DNA of 64,000 bases from Magnolia sinica (taxonomy: Eukaryota; Streptophyta; Magnoliopsida; Magnoliales; Magnoliaceae): assembly GCF_029962835.1 (NCBI RefSeq), contig NC_080574.1, positions 41,160,501 through 41,224,500 of the forward strand, given 5' to 3'. Both the position numbers and the translations under genes were made by a program. The notes beneath the pieces were generated by a model. It was not told the DNA's origin. It saw only the letters and a program-made list of their open reading frames with translations, and did not search any database. This document shows positions 22,456 through 32,959 of this stretch, in pieces (the first letter of the stretch is position 1; each line of letters opens with the position of its first letter).

Positions 22456-23190
22456 TGTTGGGGGCCTTACACAAAACCTTAGGATCTAGCCTCCCAAAAT
22501 AAACTAGAATTATGTTATAATAAAGAAATGAAATATATAAAAGCACAAACCAAATGAAACAAGAGATTTTTACGTGGAAAACCCTAAAGAGGTAAAAACC
22601 ATGGGACCTCGTCCGGATCAACAATCCACTATGAAGTAGAACGTTACAACCGATCATAAGCAAACCTCGCTTGGATCAAACCTTCTTCACTCACACAAGA
22701 GTGGATAAACAATGAGAGAATAAAAAAGTTGAGATGTCGAGTACACAGTAGATCACCTCTACGAGCATAACTTACCTTCCACAAGCTTCCTCTCCCTCTC
22801 TCTCTCTCACACCTTTGATAGCTCTAAACCCTTTGGCAAACCCTTGTAAAGCTTTTAGAAACCCTCTTACATTACCTAGAAAACCCTAGGTACCTCGTAT
22901 TTATAGTTTAGGAAACTCCCTTTCACACCTCTTGCAAACCGCCTCAGATTTCCGCACCGCACAAGATCCGAACTCAAATCTACGTAACCTCGTCGGTCGA
23001 GCAGAGTCCTCGACCGGTTGAGAGGCCCACTCGACCGGTCGAGCACCTCCTCGATCGGTCGAGCACCTCGGAGAAAATAAAACAATTGGTCGCTAGACTT
23101 CGAGTCGAGTCCCACTCGACTAGTCGAGTGAGGCTCTCAATCGGTCGAGTGAGGCTCATGACCGGTCGAGCACGGGAGGAAATCCCATCA
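22456..23190 (-). mobile_element. copia 3' LTR
   Basis: On the plus strand it starts TGTTGGGGGCC and ends AATCCCATCA. It contains a palindrome array of CTCGACCGGTCGAG type (22993-23170), a TTTCCGCACCGCACAAG box (about 22947), the TATA motif TATAAAT on the minus strand (about 22905) and CTAGGGTTTTCTAGG (about 22875). Confidence 0.88.
22993..23170. repeat. CTCGACCGGTCGAG palindrome array in LTR
   Basis: Around eight copies of the self-complementary motif CTCGACCGGTCGAG, perfect or with one to three changes, spaced about 20 bp. The matching array in the other LTR is at about 27706-27865. Confidence 0.7.
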
Positions 23191-23204
23191 AAACTCCCCC
23201 TTTT
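23191..23204 (-). other. copia polypurine tract
   Basis: The minus strand reads AAAAGGGGGAGTTT immediately before the 3' LTR, the expected place for the plus-strand primer. Confidence 0.75.
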
Positions 23205-23559
23205 CGACCCAAGAGGAATTCGCCTTCTTCAAGCTAGCAAAGTTTCTACAAACCTTAAACTTACCCTTGAGTAATGCCTTTGTCATCATGTCTGACCCAT
23301 TATCGTCTGTGTGGACCTTCTCAAGCTGTAACACCTTCTGTTCCAAAGTATCCTTGATCCAATGATACCGAATCTCTATGAGCTTCGACTTGGAGTGTGG
23401 ACTTGAATTCTTGCTCAAGTATATAATACTTTGACTATCGCAATAGACCACGTGTTGCTCCTGTTTCAGGCTAAGTTCATGTGGGAACATCTTCATCCAA
23501 AGCATCTCTTTACATGCTTCTGTGACTGCAATGTACTTAGCCTTTGTCGTCGACAACAC
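23205..23559 (-). pseudogene. copia RNase H region (fossil)
   Basis: Contains the copia RNase H signature STTKAKYIAVTEACKEMLWM, then QEQHVVYCDSQSIIYLSKNS and SKLIEIRYHWIKDTLEQKVL, ending VHTDDNGSDMMTKALLKGKF. This is the standard C-terminal end of copia polyproteins. Confidence 0.8.
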
Positions 23560-24067
23560 TACGACCTTCTATAACTTGCTCTGACAAGAGACCACTCCCC
23601 TTACAAACGTGAACATGAACCCCGATGTAGACTTCCTGGAGTCTATGTCACCTACCATATCTGCATCTGTTAGCCTTCTAACATAGGTTTTCCCTCACCA
23701 TAACATAGGCTCAACCTGGATGAGCCTCTTAGATACCGCAGTATCCACTTCATCGCTGCCTAATGTTCTTTGCTAGGATTGGCAATATATTGGTTGACAA
23801 CACCAACCGCATATGCTATGTTTGGGCACATACGCACCATGGCATACATCAAACTTCCTACCGCTGATGCGTAGGGTATTTTTCTCATCTCTTCCACCTC
23901 GCCTTCGTCTTGGGACACTATCTGTCGCTCAATAGGTTTTTCCCATCCAGGAGATCTTGGTGCATTGCATTCATAATGAACTGCTCTAGAACTTTCTCAA
24001 TATACCACTCTTGTGAGGGCCAAAGCTTCCTGCTGCTTCTGTCACGGGTTATTTCCATTCCTAAGAT

Positions 24068-24832
24068 CTATTTAGCCGGGCCGAAGTCTTTCATTGCAAA
24101 CAACTTGCCCAACTCATGTTTCAGCCTGTCGATCTTCTTGATATCTTTTCCCATGATGAGCATATCATCAACGTATAACAGCAGAACTAAGAAATCACCA
24201 TCTGAGAACTTGCGCATGAACACACAGTGGTCCGACTCCGTTCTGTCATATCCATGCTTTAACATGAACGAGTCAAACTTCTTGTATCATTGCCTTGGAG
24301 CTTGTTTCAACCCATATAAGCTCTTCCTTAACCTACACACCATATGTTCTTTGCCCTTAACTTCGAACCCCTCTGGTTGGTGCATGTAAATCTCTTTTTC
24401 CAGATCACCATGGAGAAAGACAGTTTTAACATCTAACTGCTCTATCTCCAAATCCATACTAGCCGCCAACCTAAGCAACACCCGTATGGATGTTATCTTC
24501 ACACTGGTGTGAATATCTCCTCGAAGTCTATACATTTCCTCTTACCAAACCCTTTTACCACAAGTCTAGTTTTAAACATCGTTTGTGAATTCTTTTGCTC
24601 AACTTTTTTTTTTGAAAACTCACTTGTTACTCAAAGCTTTCTTACCTTTAGGCAATTTTACCATGTCATAAGTGTGGTTCTTATGCAAGGATTTCATCTC
24701 CTCTTGTATAGCTTTCAACCACTCCTCCTTATGCTCAGAATAATCTTTTGGCTCTCCTTCATCAGTAGAGCATAATGTACTCATACGACGAGTACCTCTT
24801 GGAGGTACTGCGTCCCTAGATGACCTCATCAT
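24068..24832 (-). pseudogene. copia reverse transcriptase region (fossil)
   Basis: Segments in order: HKEEWLKAIQEEMKSLHKNH, LAASMDLEIEQLDVKTVFLH, IYMHQPEGFEVKGKEHMVCR, LRKSLYGLKQAPRQ, and VLLLYVDDMLIMGKD with the YVDD catalytic core. The order is that of Ty1/copia RT. The fossil has several breaks. Confidence 0.82.
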
Positions 24833-25114
24833 CGTGGCTCAACAGTGGATCGGTGGGGCTGATCCCCATCCATCTTCTCGTAGAAACTCCATCGTTCTCT
24901 GCACCTTCTTGTACTCCCCGTCATTAGACACCACGAGAGGAATAATTGAATCCATGTCCTCTAGCTCACCTGAACAGGTTGGTTCTTCTCCGGCTTACCA
25001 ATGTCTTCTATACACCGATCTTCAAAGAAAACCATCTCTACTCCTAATGAGCTTCTTCTCGGTCGAATCCCATAATCTGTAACGAACTTTTCATCACCGT
25101 ACACCAAGAACACA

Positions 25115-25959
25115 CTACCCGATCTTCATATCGAGCTTGGACCTCTCGTCCTTTGGTACGTGAGCGGATGCTCTACATCCAAACACCTTGAGATGGCTGC
25201 GATGGATCTTGTCCAGTCCACACCTTCTCGGTACTTCTCCATTCAACGGGGCTAATGGAGACATGTTTATCAAATACACCGCCATGTGCATTGCGTCTCC
25301 CAGAACGTCTTGGGCAACTTCATATGGGATAATAGGCATCCGAGCCGCTCTACAAGAGTGTGATTCATGTGCTCAGCCACACCATGAGGTTGGGGGGGTC
25401 TTGGGAACCTTCTGTTCATGCCGTATACCCAAAGACTTACAATACTCATGAAAGTCACCGATGTATTCACCACCATTGTCGGTGTGGACACACTTCAATA
25501 ATCTACATGTCTCTCTCTCGACCATAGCATGAAACAATTTAAACACACCAAAAACCTCGTCCTTGGATTTCAAAGCATAAACCCAAACTCTCCTAGATGC
25601 ATCATCTATAAAAGTAACAAAATACATTGCCCAACCCAAGGTTTTTGTCCTCATAGGACCATAAACATCGAATAAACCAAATCTAATGCATGCACTTTAT
25701 TAACATGAGAGTAGATTTAATAAATGAAACTATATGTTGTTTCCCAATAAACAATTAATACAGTTTTGAGAGGTATACCTGTCACGTCTGGAAGGAACCG
25801 CTTCCTCGCTAGTATCTGAAGCCCTTTCTCACTCATATGGCCTATACACTTGTGCCACATGTTAATAATTGAATCTTCTGCTGCGTTCAATCCACCCTTG
25901 CACACATTGACACTTGTCTTGTAAAGGGTATAACACTTCTTTCCTCTGACTACGATCAA
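25115..25959 (-). pseudogene. copia integrase region (fossil)
   Basis: The GAG-pre-integrase zinc part (25959-25717: IINMWHKCIGHMSEKGLQIL) is followed by core segments MYFVTFIDDASRRVWVYALK, CVHTDNGGEYIG and a C-terminal part with HLKVFGCRASAHVPKDERSK. It corresponds to the rve integrase of copia elements. Broken. Confidence 0.8.
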
Positions 25960-25963
25960 CGAA

Positions 25964-26034
25964 CCCTTTGGGATTCGACCTCAGTCTCACTGAGTTTATT
26001 ACTACATCACAACCCTATACTTGGGGAGTGAACA
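25964..26034 (+). mobile_element. 71-bp Athila-type LTR-end fragment inside copia
   Basis: Plus strand runs from CCTTTGGGATTCGACC to GGGGAGTGAACA. It is close to the last 70 bp of the LTR ending at 1411 and, inverted, to the LTR end at 5044. It stops exactly at the LTR terminus. It lies between the protease and integrase parts of the copia element. Confidence 0.7.
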
Positions 26035-26503
26035 TATGCCTCACATCCCTGAGAACCAATGTGCAGCCCACATCGGTCTTCACACAAATATCACCGACCC
26101 TTACGATCTTCGATGTGACAAAATTTTTCATCTTCACGGTCCCATAGTCACTTGACTTGTAGCTTGTGAAGAAGTCCCTGCGTGGAGTCGCATGAAAAGA
26201 AGCTCCCGAGTCAATCACCTAGTCGGTGTCCTGACTCGTAGCCGTGAGACATACATTATGATCTGTTGAAAGAATAACTACAACGTTGCCATCTGAAGCG
26301 ACCACAGTGGAATTTGATTTATCTTCCTTCTCATTTCCTTTTCCTTTCTTGTCATTCTTATTCTTACGACATTCATGCTTGTAGTGACCCTTCTTGCCAT
26401 AATTCAAGCATTTAACATCCTTTCTGGTACTCGACTTGCCTCTTGATTTATCTCGGGCCTTTCGACCCTTCCTGTTCTTTCCTCTCCCTTGTTCCTGAGT
26501 CAC
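26035..26503 (-). pseudogene. copia zinc knuckle and protease region (fossil)
   Basis: The zinc knuckle reads CLNYGKKGHYKHEC within a lysine/arginine-rich stretch (26503-26219). The protease start is MIDSGASFHATPRRDFFTSY, carrying the DSGA catalytic triad, with GDICVKTDVGCTLVLRDVRH after it. The Athila-type fragment adjoins its end. Confidence 0.8.
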
Positions 26504-26632
26504 AAGGGCCTCTTGCTAAGTAGACCTCTGAGACTTCTTCCTTGTCTCCTTATTGAAGAAACAGCAAGTTATCTGTTCCATAGATACCTTTCCGTCTGGC
26601 GCGGAGTTACTTAAAGACACCACCAATGTCTC

Positions 26633-27097
26633 CTAATTATCAGGCAATAAGATAAGTAATAGCAAAGCCTGTAATTCATCATACAGGACCATCTTCATAA
26701 CGAAGAGCTGGTTCAATATATTGCTGACTTCATTCATGTGCTTAGCCCCAAAACCACCATCTTTGAACTTGAGATTCACAAGTCGTCTTATCAGAAAAGT
26801 TTTATTCTTAGTTGTCTTCCTCTTATACAGCCCTTTTAATTTCAGCCATAGGCGAGCAGCTGAAGTCTCCGTAGACACATGGTGGAATACGGAATCGTCC
26901 AACCATTGTCTAATAAACCCCACCGCCTTCCGATCCAATTTCTTCCAATCATCATCTGTTATATCATTTGACTTTGCTGATATGCCTTGAATTGAAGAAT
27001 ACAAGTCCTTGTAATAAAGCAAGTCCTCCATCTTAGCCTTCCATATGGTCCAGTTAGAACCATTGAGGCTTATCATCCTTGATGAGCCACCTTTCAT
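26633..27097 (-). pseudogene. copia gag region (fossil)
   Basis: Typical copia Gag (UBN2 type): LNGSNWTIWKAKMEDLLYYK near the start, then WLDDSVFHHVSTETSAARLW, LKGLYKRKTTKNKTFLIRRL and VSNILNQLFVMKMVLYDELQ. It follows the primer binding site closely. Confidence 0.82.
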
Positions 27098-27134
27098 AAT
27101 TCAAAACTGATCCCACTCCGTTCAATGAACTTAT

Positions 27135-27145
27135 CTCTGATACCA
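27135..27145 (-). other. copia primer binding site, tRNA-iMet type
   Basis: The minus strand reads TGGTATCAGAG three bases inside the 5' LTR, the classic initiator-Met PBS. Confidence 0.85.
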
Positions 27146-27148
27146 CTT

Positions 27149-27883
27149 TGTTGGGGGCCTTGCACAAAACCTTAGGATCTAGCCTCCCAAAAACACTAGA
27201 ATTATGGGATAATAAAGCAATGAAATAAATTAAAGCACAAGCCACACGACACAAGAGATTTTTACGTGGAAAACCCTCAAAGAGGTAAGAACCACGGGAC
27301 CTCGTCCAGATCAACAATCCACTCTGAAGTAGAACATTACAACCTTCTTCACTCATGTAGGAGTGGATAAACAATAAGAGAATAAAAGAAAAAGGGAGAG
27401 ATCTCACCGATCACAATGACGCAGAAGCGCTGAGAGGTCGAGTGCATAGTAGATCACTTCTACGAGCATAACCTCCCTTCCACAAGCTTCCTCTCTCTCT
27501 TTTTCTCTCTCTTTCTCACCCCTTTGATAGCCTTAAACCCTTTAGCAAACACTTGTAAAGCTTTAGGAAACTATCTTGCATTCCCTAGAAAGCCCTAGGT
27601 ACATCCTATTTATAGTTTAAGAAACTCCCTTTCGCACCTCTTGCGAAACCACCTCAGATTTTCGCAATCCGCACAAGATCCGGACTCAAATCTGCGTAAC
27701 CTTGACTGGTCGAGCAGTATCCTCGACCGGTCAAGAGGCCCACTCGACCGGTCGAGCACCTCCCTCGACTGGTCGAGCACCTCAGAGAAAATGCCTCAAT
27801 TCATTGCTGGACTTTGAGTCGAGCCCCACTCGATTGGTCAAGTGCCACCCTCAACCGGTTGAGCCTGGGAGGAAATCCCACCG
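27149..27883 (-). mobile_element. copia 5' LTR
   Basis: 735 bp, the same length as the other LTR and alignable throughout despite indels in the middle. The outer end reads CCCACCG against CCCATCA in the partner. A palindrome array lies at 27706-27865. The TSD GGAGG follows. Confidence 0.88.
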
Positions 27884-29184
27884 GGAGGCTCCAGAAGTTT
27901 AAGTGGTCATAAGAGGAGTTAAAACTAGATTCGGGGACAACAATTGTGGATGAATGAATCTAGATGGGCAAACCAGATTTTACACAGATGAATACAATGC
28001 TGTCACAAATGAGAGAAGACCTAATGTAAATGGTTGTGTGATGACCAAGATGGGTGTCATCGACAAGATTTTAGATGGCAAGATAGTGTTGAATGTTAGA
28101 GTTTTGAATACATATTAGAAAATTAAAACTTTTAAAAGGTTCATATTAATTGATTAAGCCATATTAAATATTATCAAGTTCATTTTGGAAAAAAAAATCA
28201 CAGATTTTGGTTACTTACTTATCATCACTATCTTAAACCACTCATTAATGTCGTACGTTCAAATTAGAAGGTTCTATATCCAAGATGATGAGAAGAGGAA
28301 AGACAATATACAAACCTTAGAGTGGAGCTACCACACTATTGAGATGCGTACACCATAGACCCTACTTTGCATGGACATGTGGATGCAGGGTACGTAGGAG
28401 GGAGAGAAGTCTCTCTTCTCTTTTATTTCCCTTTTTTGTTCTCTTCATGTGGTGACCACCTATGGGGTATCGATGTCTAAGGCTCTAATCTCTCTCCACA
28501 ATAGGAGCTTATTTATAATGGTTTAGGGTATGAAGGAGAGACGCCAATACAGTACTCCACTACCTTACGAACTTTAGTAATTAATGCATCACCACATCTA
28601 AAGTCTACAATTGTAGTTAACCATGTACCCAAATTAACTCTATCTTTCTACTGAACATGGTCATCTATCCTTAATTCAACTTCCATGTAAATCATGTAGT
28701 CAATCACAGGATCTCAAATGTCAGAATTATCAAGTGTGATGAAAATATTTTAATGGTTGAAATTAAAATAATAATAATAATAATTGAAAACATTCGTAAA
28801 ATCATTTGAAAATTTTTAAGGCATCAATACTAATGAAAAATCACTTGATAGGTGGTATAATCTACCATATCTTAGTGATAAGACTATCCCTAGGAGTCTA
28901 ATGGATCCCTTGTTATATCATATAGATCTCAGCCATATCCTAATGAATGAATTCAACAACACTCTCAACAACACTCACATATGATCCATTCTAATTAACT
29001 TTGTGAAGTTAGCCAAAGTACATTATATCGTCCGTATGATAGGAGGCCACGGGGCCTTTTTTTCTACCCCATGGTTTTCCCAAAATATTGTAATTTCCTC
29101 ACAGATGAATACAAATTTCTCCTTAAATTTTTTTAAGTACATTATATCATGGACTTGAGCTCTCCATTCGTCTGTAGGTCTAAG
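27884..29184. other. intergenic, nothing recognised
   Basis: AT-rich, with an (AAT)n stretch near 28770. No gene, RNA or element boundary that I can support. Confidence 0.4.
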
Positions 29185-31150
29185 TGTAACGCCTGCTTTT
29201 TTTATTAATAAAATTTAAATTTAAAAATTTTAAATTTAGTTTTGAGTGGGAAAGAAATTCACCGATCTCATCATCCTTCCTCTTATCTTTCTTTATTCAA
29301 AACTTTCATCGTATCTCGTAGTCTCCCTACAAATCCTCTCTCTTAAAAGGGAGCGTGTGAGAGAGAGAATCCTATCAAAACTTAACTAGCCAAAGAAAGA
29401 AACTCGTAGAAAAAAGTGATAGGGAAAGTGAGAAAGTGGTTTTTTGAATTCGTCTATTCAAGTTAGCGTAATATTTTTTTTATTAATTTTCTTTATATAG
29501 TAGCTAATTTGGAATTGATTTACACATTGCAAACATCCTGGTAAAGAATGCCATCGTTAGGGTTCATGAATGGTGAAGGAGATAAAGGGTGTGAGTACAA
29601 GAAGGCAGAGAGAATGAAGTGGGTGATGTTGAAGTTGGGTTATAGCAGGGGTGCTGAAACCATTGTTGGGTCATCCAAACTGATTCCTCATCGGATCCAT
29701 CGATTCCTACAGGGAAAGAAAAAAAAAAAAAAAAAATCAATTTCAAATAATTCTCTACACAAGAAACAACTTGGCACAGAGAATTATACGACATAATCTG
29801 AAAATGTGCGTTAAGTCTTCACCATTCATTTGAATCTTAAAATTAAAATAAATTAAAATCCTAAATTCCAAACCGATCAAACCATTGAATGGGTTGTATC
29901 GATCTGAAAAAATGGTAGATAATGAATCATATGATGATTCATTATGTGAAATTGTAAGATTAAAAATAATTCTTATTTATGTGATTTTAGGAAATCCTAA
30001 TTCAAATCAAACAATTGGTTCACGGAATCATTTTTACCGCATTAAGGTGAGTGATCCCGACATGTTGTACATCCATCAAGTTAAAATAGATTAATTGTTT
30101 GATATGTTATATACTTACATTGATATCATTGCCATGTGTTCTTAGTTTATTTGGATGAACGTGTGATTTCTTTATTAATATAATAACAATAATATGATTT
30201 GATTAATTTCTTAGTATAATCAATTATCTGAGTTACTGTATTAATGCAACTTATATGTTGAATTATTGATTGGACATGAATTGAATGATATACTAATACT
30301 GGATCATTTGGGACTATGTTGATTCAAATGTGATAATTGAAATGATCTATGTAATACATGATTCACGATTTCTTGACATGCTTGTGCATTTATCAATTTC
30401 ATGCACAACATGTGTTGGATTCGGGATCTCCCTGGATGGTATACCTAGTAAAATCGTTACCAAAAGCCCACTACACTAGTGGAAGCCTACTCAATGAGTA
30501 GATGTGGGACTTATTTATGCCTATCAAATGGTAGAAGCCTGCCAAGGGATAGATGTGGGTTGACAGGTTTCCAACTCAAGCAAGTGGGCGGATTCCCACT
30601 TGATGCATTCATGCATCAATGCATTACATAATATTTGCACTTTCTTTCTGAAATTATATTGTGTATGATTATTGGCATTCTATTATAATTTAATGTAAAG
30701 AACCATATCGGGAATTCTCATTAGGCCTGCCCAACTTACCCCGTATTGATGTAAAACCCGACAGATGTGATTGAGGGTGAGCCAGTAGCTCAAGTACAGA
30801 TTTTAAGCTGAGTAAGTGAACATTATGAATAGTTAACTTTTATTGGTGAATGATTTAATAAAGCCCTAAATGGGTGGGTTGTGGTACTGTGATTAACTTT
30901 TGTGAATGTTATCAATATGTGGATTGAATGGCCATAAATAATCGTGATAGTGGATATATGTGTATGTGATTGAATTAAATGAAGGCAAGATGTTTTGTCT
31001 AACTTTTGATTTTGGAAACTTAGTGTACATTTTAACTAAGCCTCTGGGAAACGGTATGAAGGAATAATTTAAGTACACTTAATGTACAAGTCATGACGTG
31101 GATCTCGGCTTCAAAGTATATGCCATGTACCCAAAATCTCGGTCATGACA
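29185..31150 (+). mobile_element. 5' LTR of the chromovirus-like element
   Basis: 1966 bp. It shares long blocks with the partner LTR, e.g. the leader TCCTCTCTCTTAAAAGGGAG and, further on, TGGTATACCTAGTAAAATCG and GCAAGTGGGCGGATTCCCAC. Confidence 0.75.
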
Positions 31151-31152
31151 AA

Positions 31153-31163
31153 TGGTATTAGAG
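31153..31163 (+). other. primer binding site, tRNA-iMet-like
   Basis: TGGTATTAGAG, one change from the initiator-Met PBS, two bases after the LTR end. Confidence 0.65.
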
Positions 31164-31744
31164 AAAATTTCCTGATAAAATGGCATGTGGGTTATGGTTG
31201 AAGAAGAACTGGTAGGTTCCTTAAAAACTAGAGACCCAAATTTAGGCATCCATTGTTTGGTAAAAAATAATAATAATAATAAATCTCAAACTAATTATGA
31301 CTTTTTTTTAGGTCTAGGACAACGTCTTCCCAAAATTTCAAGGTTCGGGGATGATATTTCTAATTTTCTGACAATTTTCCACAATGTTGATTGAAACTGT
31401 GGACCAATTTAGTGTCCCTGATCAAACCCAATCAAATTATTATTTAAAACTTTTTTAGATTTTTTTTGGGAGTCATGTACATACCCCGGGAAAACCCAAT
31501 AAAATTTAACGAAGATATGAGTTGTCGATGAATTATGAAAATTCAAACAGTAAGCTATAAATGATAGAAATGACTGCTGGACAGTAGGATTTTTCTCCCA
31601 TAGCAGTGATGAAAATCCAAGTAAATGTAATGATTTTAATTTGAAAATTTTTATAAAAATCCATAAGATAGTTAATGGCCTACGCGTTAAATTTTAACTC
31701 ATTCTATTTTCTAGTTTGGAAGTTAAAATTACATAAACGATGAT

Positions 31745-32010
31745 GTGTCTATCAAGTCTAAATTTAAAACTTTCCTTTGGTCATGTCGAGAGATGCAACA
31801 TATAAAAATTTTAATTTTTGTGATGTGTGAAACTTATAGACCCAACCTAAGATCCTTGATTGATGATTTTAATGTAAAAAACCAAATTTACTTAGAGTAT
31901 ACATAATTTCAAAACGTGAATATGGTCCTCATTCAGTGAGGTGAGGCGACTTTGTTTTACAGCACCAATCTTCTGATTTATACATTAAGGGGCCTCCATC
32001 TGCTGCCCAA
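31745..32010. repeat. 266-bp near-identical block, copy 1
   Basis: From GTGTCTATCAAG to CTGCTGCCCAA. It matches 42393-42658 in the same orientation with a single difference (C here, T there, at a CpG-like site). It lies in the non-coding interior of the chromovirus-like element. Confidence 0.9.
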
Positions 32011-32691
32011 CTTCGATTCAGGCAATTCAAAATCCAAATCGTAGTTAGCCAAGTACAGTTTTAAGAAAAAATAAGTAATTTTTTTAAAAATGGCAATTTC
32101 TATAATAATTTAGTGAATTAGTACAGACATGTTGAGCTACACCCGTTTTTGAACAGGATGGACTCTAAGAAGTTCAGGAATTTCTGTAGTTATGAGAATG
32201 AGTTCAAATTTTATAGAGACCCATTAGACTTATAAATAAACTTGTACAAAATTATTGAAAGAAATTCAAATCTATTATGGTTATGAAACAACGACTGGAT
32301 CAACACTTAGTAAATAGAAAAACAATTTATTCATATTTACACCACGTTGGCCTAATCAACAAAATTTTCTAAAATAAAAAATAAAAATTCTTATCCTAGA
32401 ATATTGATTTAATAAAATGAGTACTTTTTGCATAAAAATGTAATTTTAAAAATCTTATCCCCTAACTAAATTAATTTTTCTTCTTATAGGATTGAATGGC
32501 CCCCAAGAAGACCCGTAGTATCTAAAATTTGTTGCCTTTTGCGAGTGCACCTCTCCTTGAGACTCCCGTCAAATTAGATATATAAATAATTACAAATAGA
32601 ATCTTAAATTAGATTTCTAATTTTTGGCTCAAACAAAAAACAAAACAAGGAATCCTAAGTTTGGGTTTATATTTTCATGGAGGACCTGCCA

Positions 32692-32722
<31 letters not shown>

Positions 32723-32959
32723 TCATACCTCGATTGGAGCCCATGCACCAAGTGTACATAATTCCACTCATCATGTATTTATTTGGAGGCATAATTCAAT
32801 ATATTATAAAATTTACACCGAATTAACATCATACATTCCAACGCAATTTTTTTTTTCCATTTACCATATCTATTACATTCACAATCTCATGAATTAATTC
32901 AGAAATTCAATTGTATTCACTTATTTAGTGGATTGTTTGTCAATTTAAGCTATAGTTTT

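Larger units (their letters stand above)
22456..27883 (-). mobile_element. Ty1/copia element with two LTRs and TSD
   Basis: 5428 bp, flanked by a 5-bp duplication GGAGG (22451-22455 and 27884-27888). Both LTRs are 735 bp. Minus-strand order is LTR, iMet-type primer binding site, gag, zinc knuckle, protease, integrase, RT, RNase H, polypurine tract, LTR. By eye the LTRs differ at about one position in ten, with some indels, which suggests an insertion several million years old. The coding part is broken at many sites and it contains a 71-bp scrap of an Athila-type LTR. It looks structurally whole but dead. Confidence 0.9.

Noticed and set aside
22993-23170. Regularly spaced palindromes resembling a CRISPR array
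   Set aside because: The motifs are short, diverged, irregularly spaced and lie in a plant LTR, with a matching array in the partner LTR.
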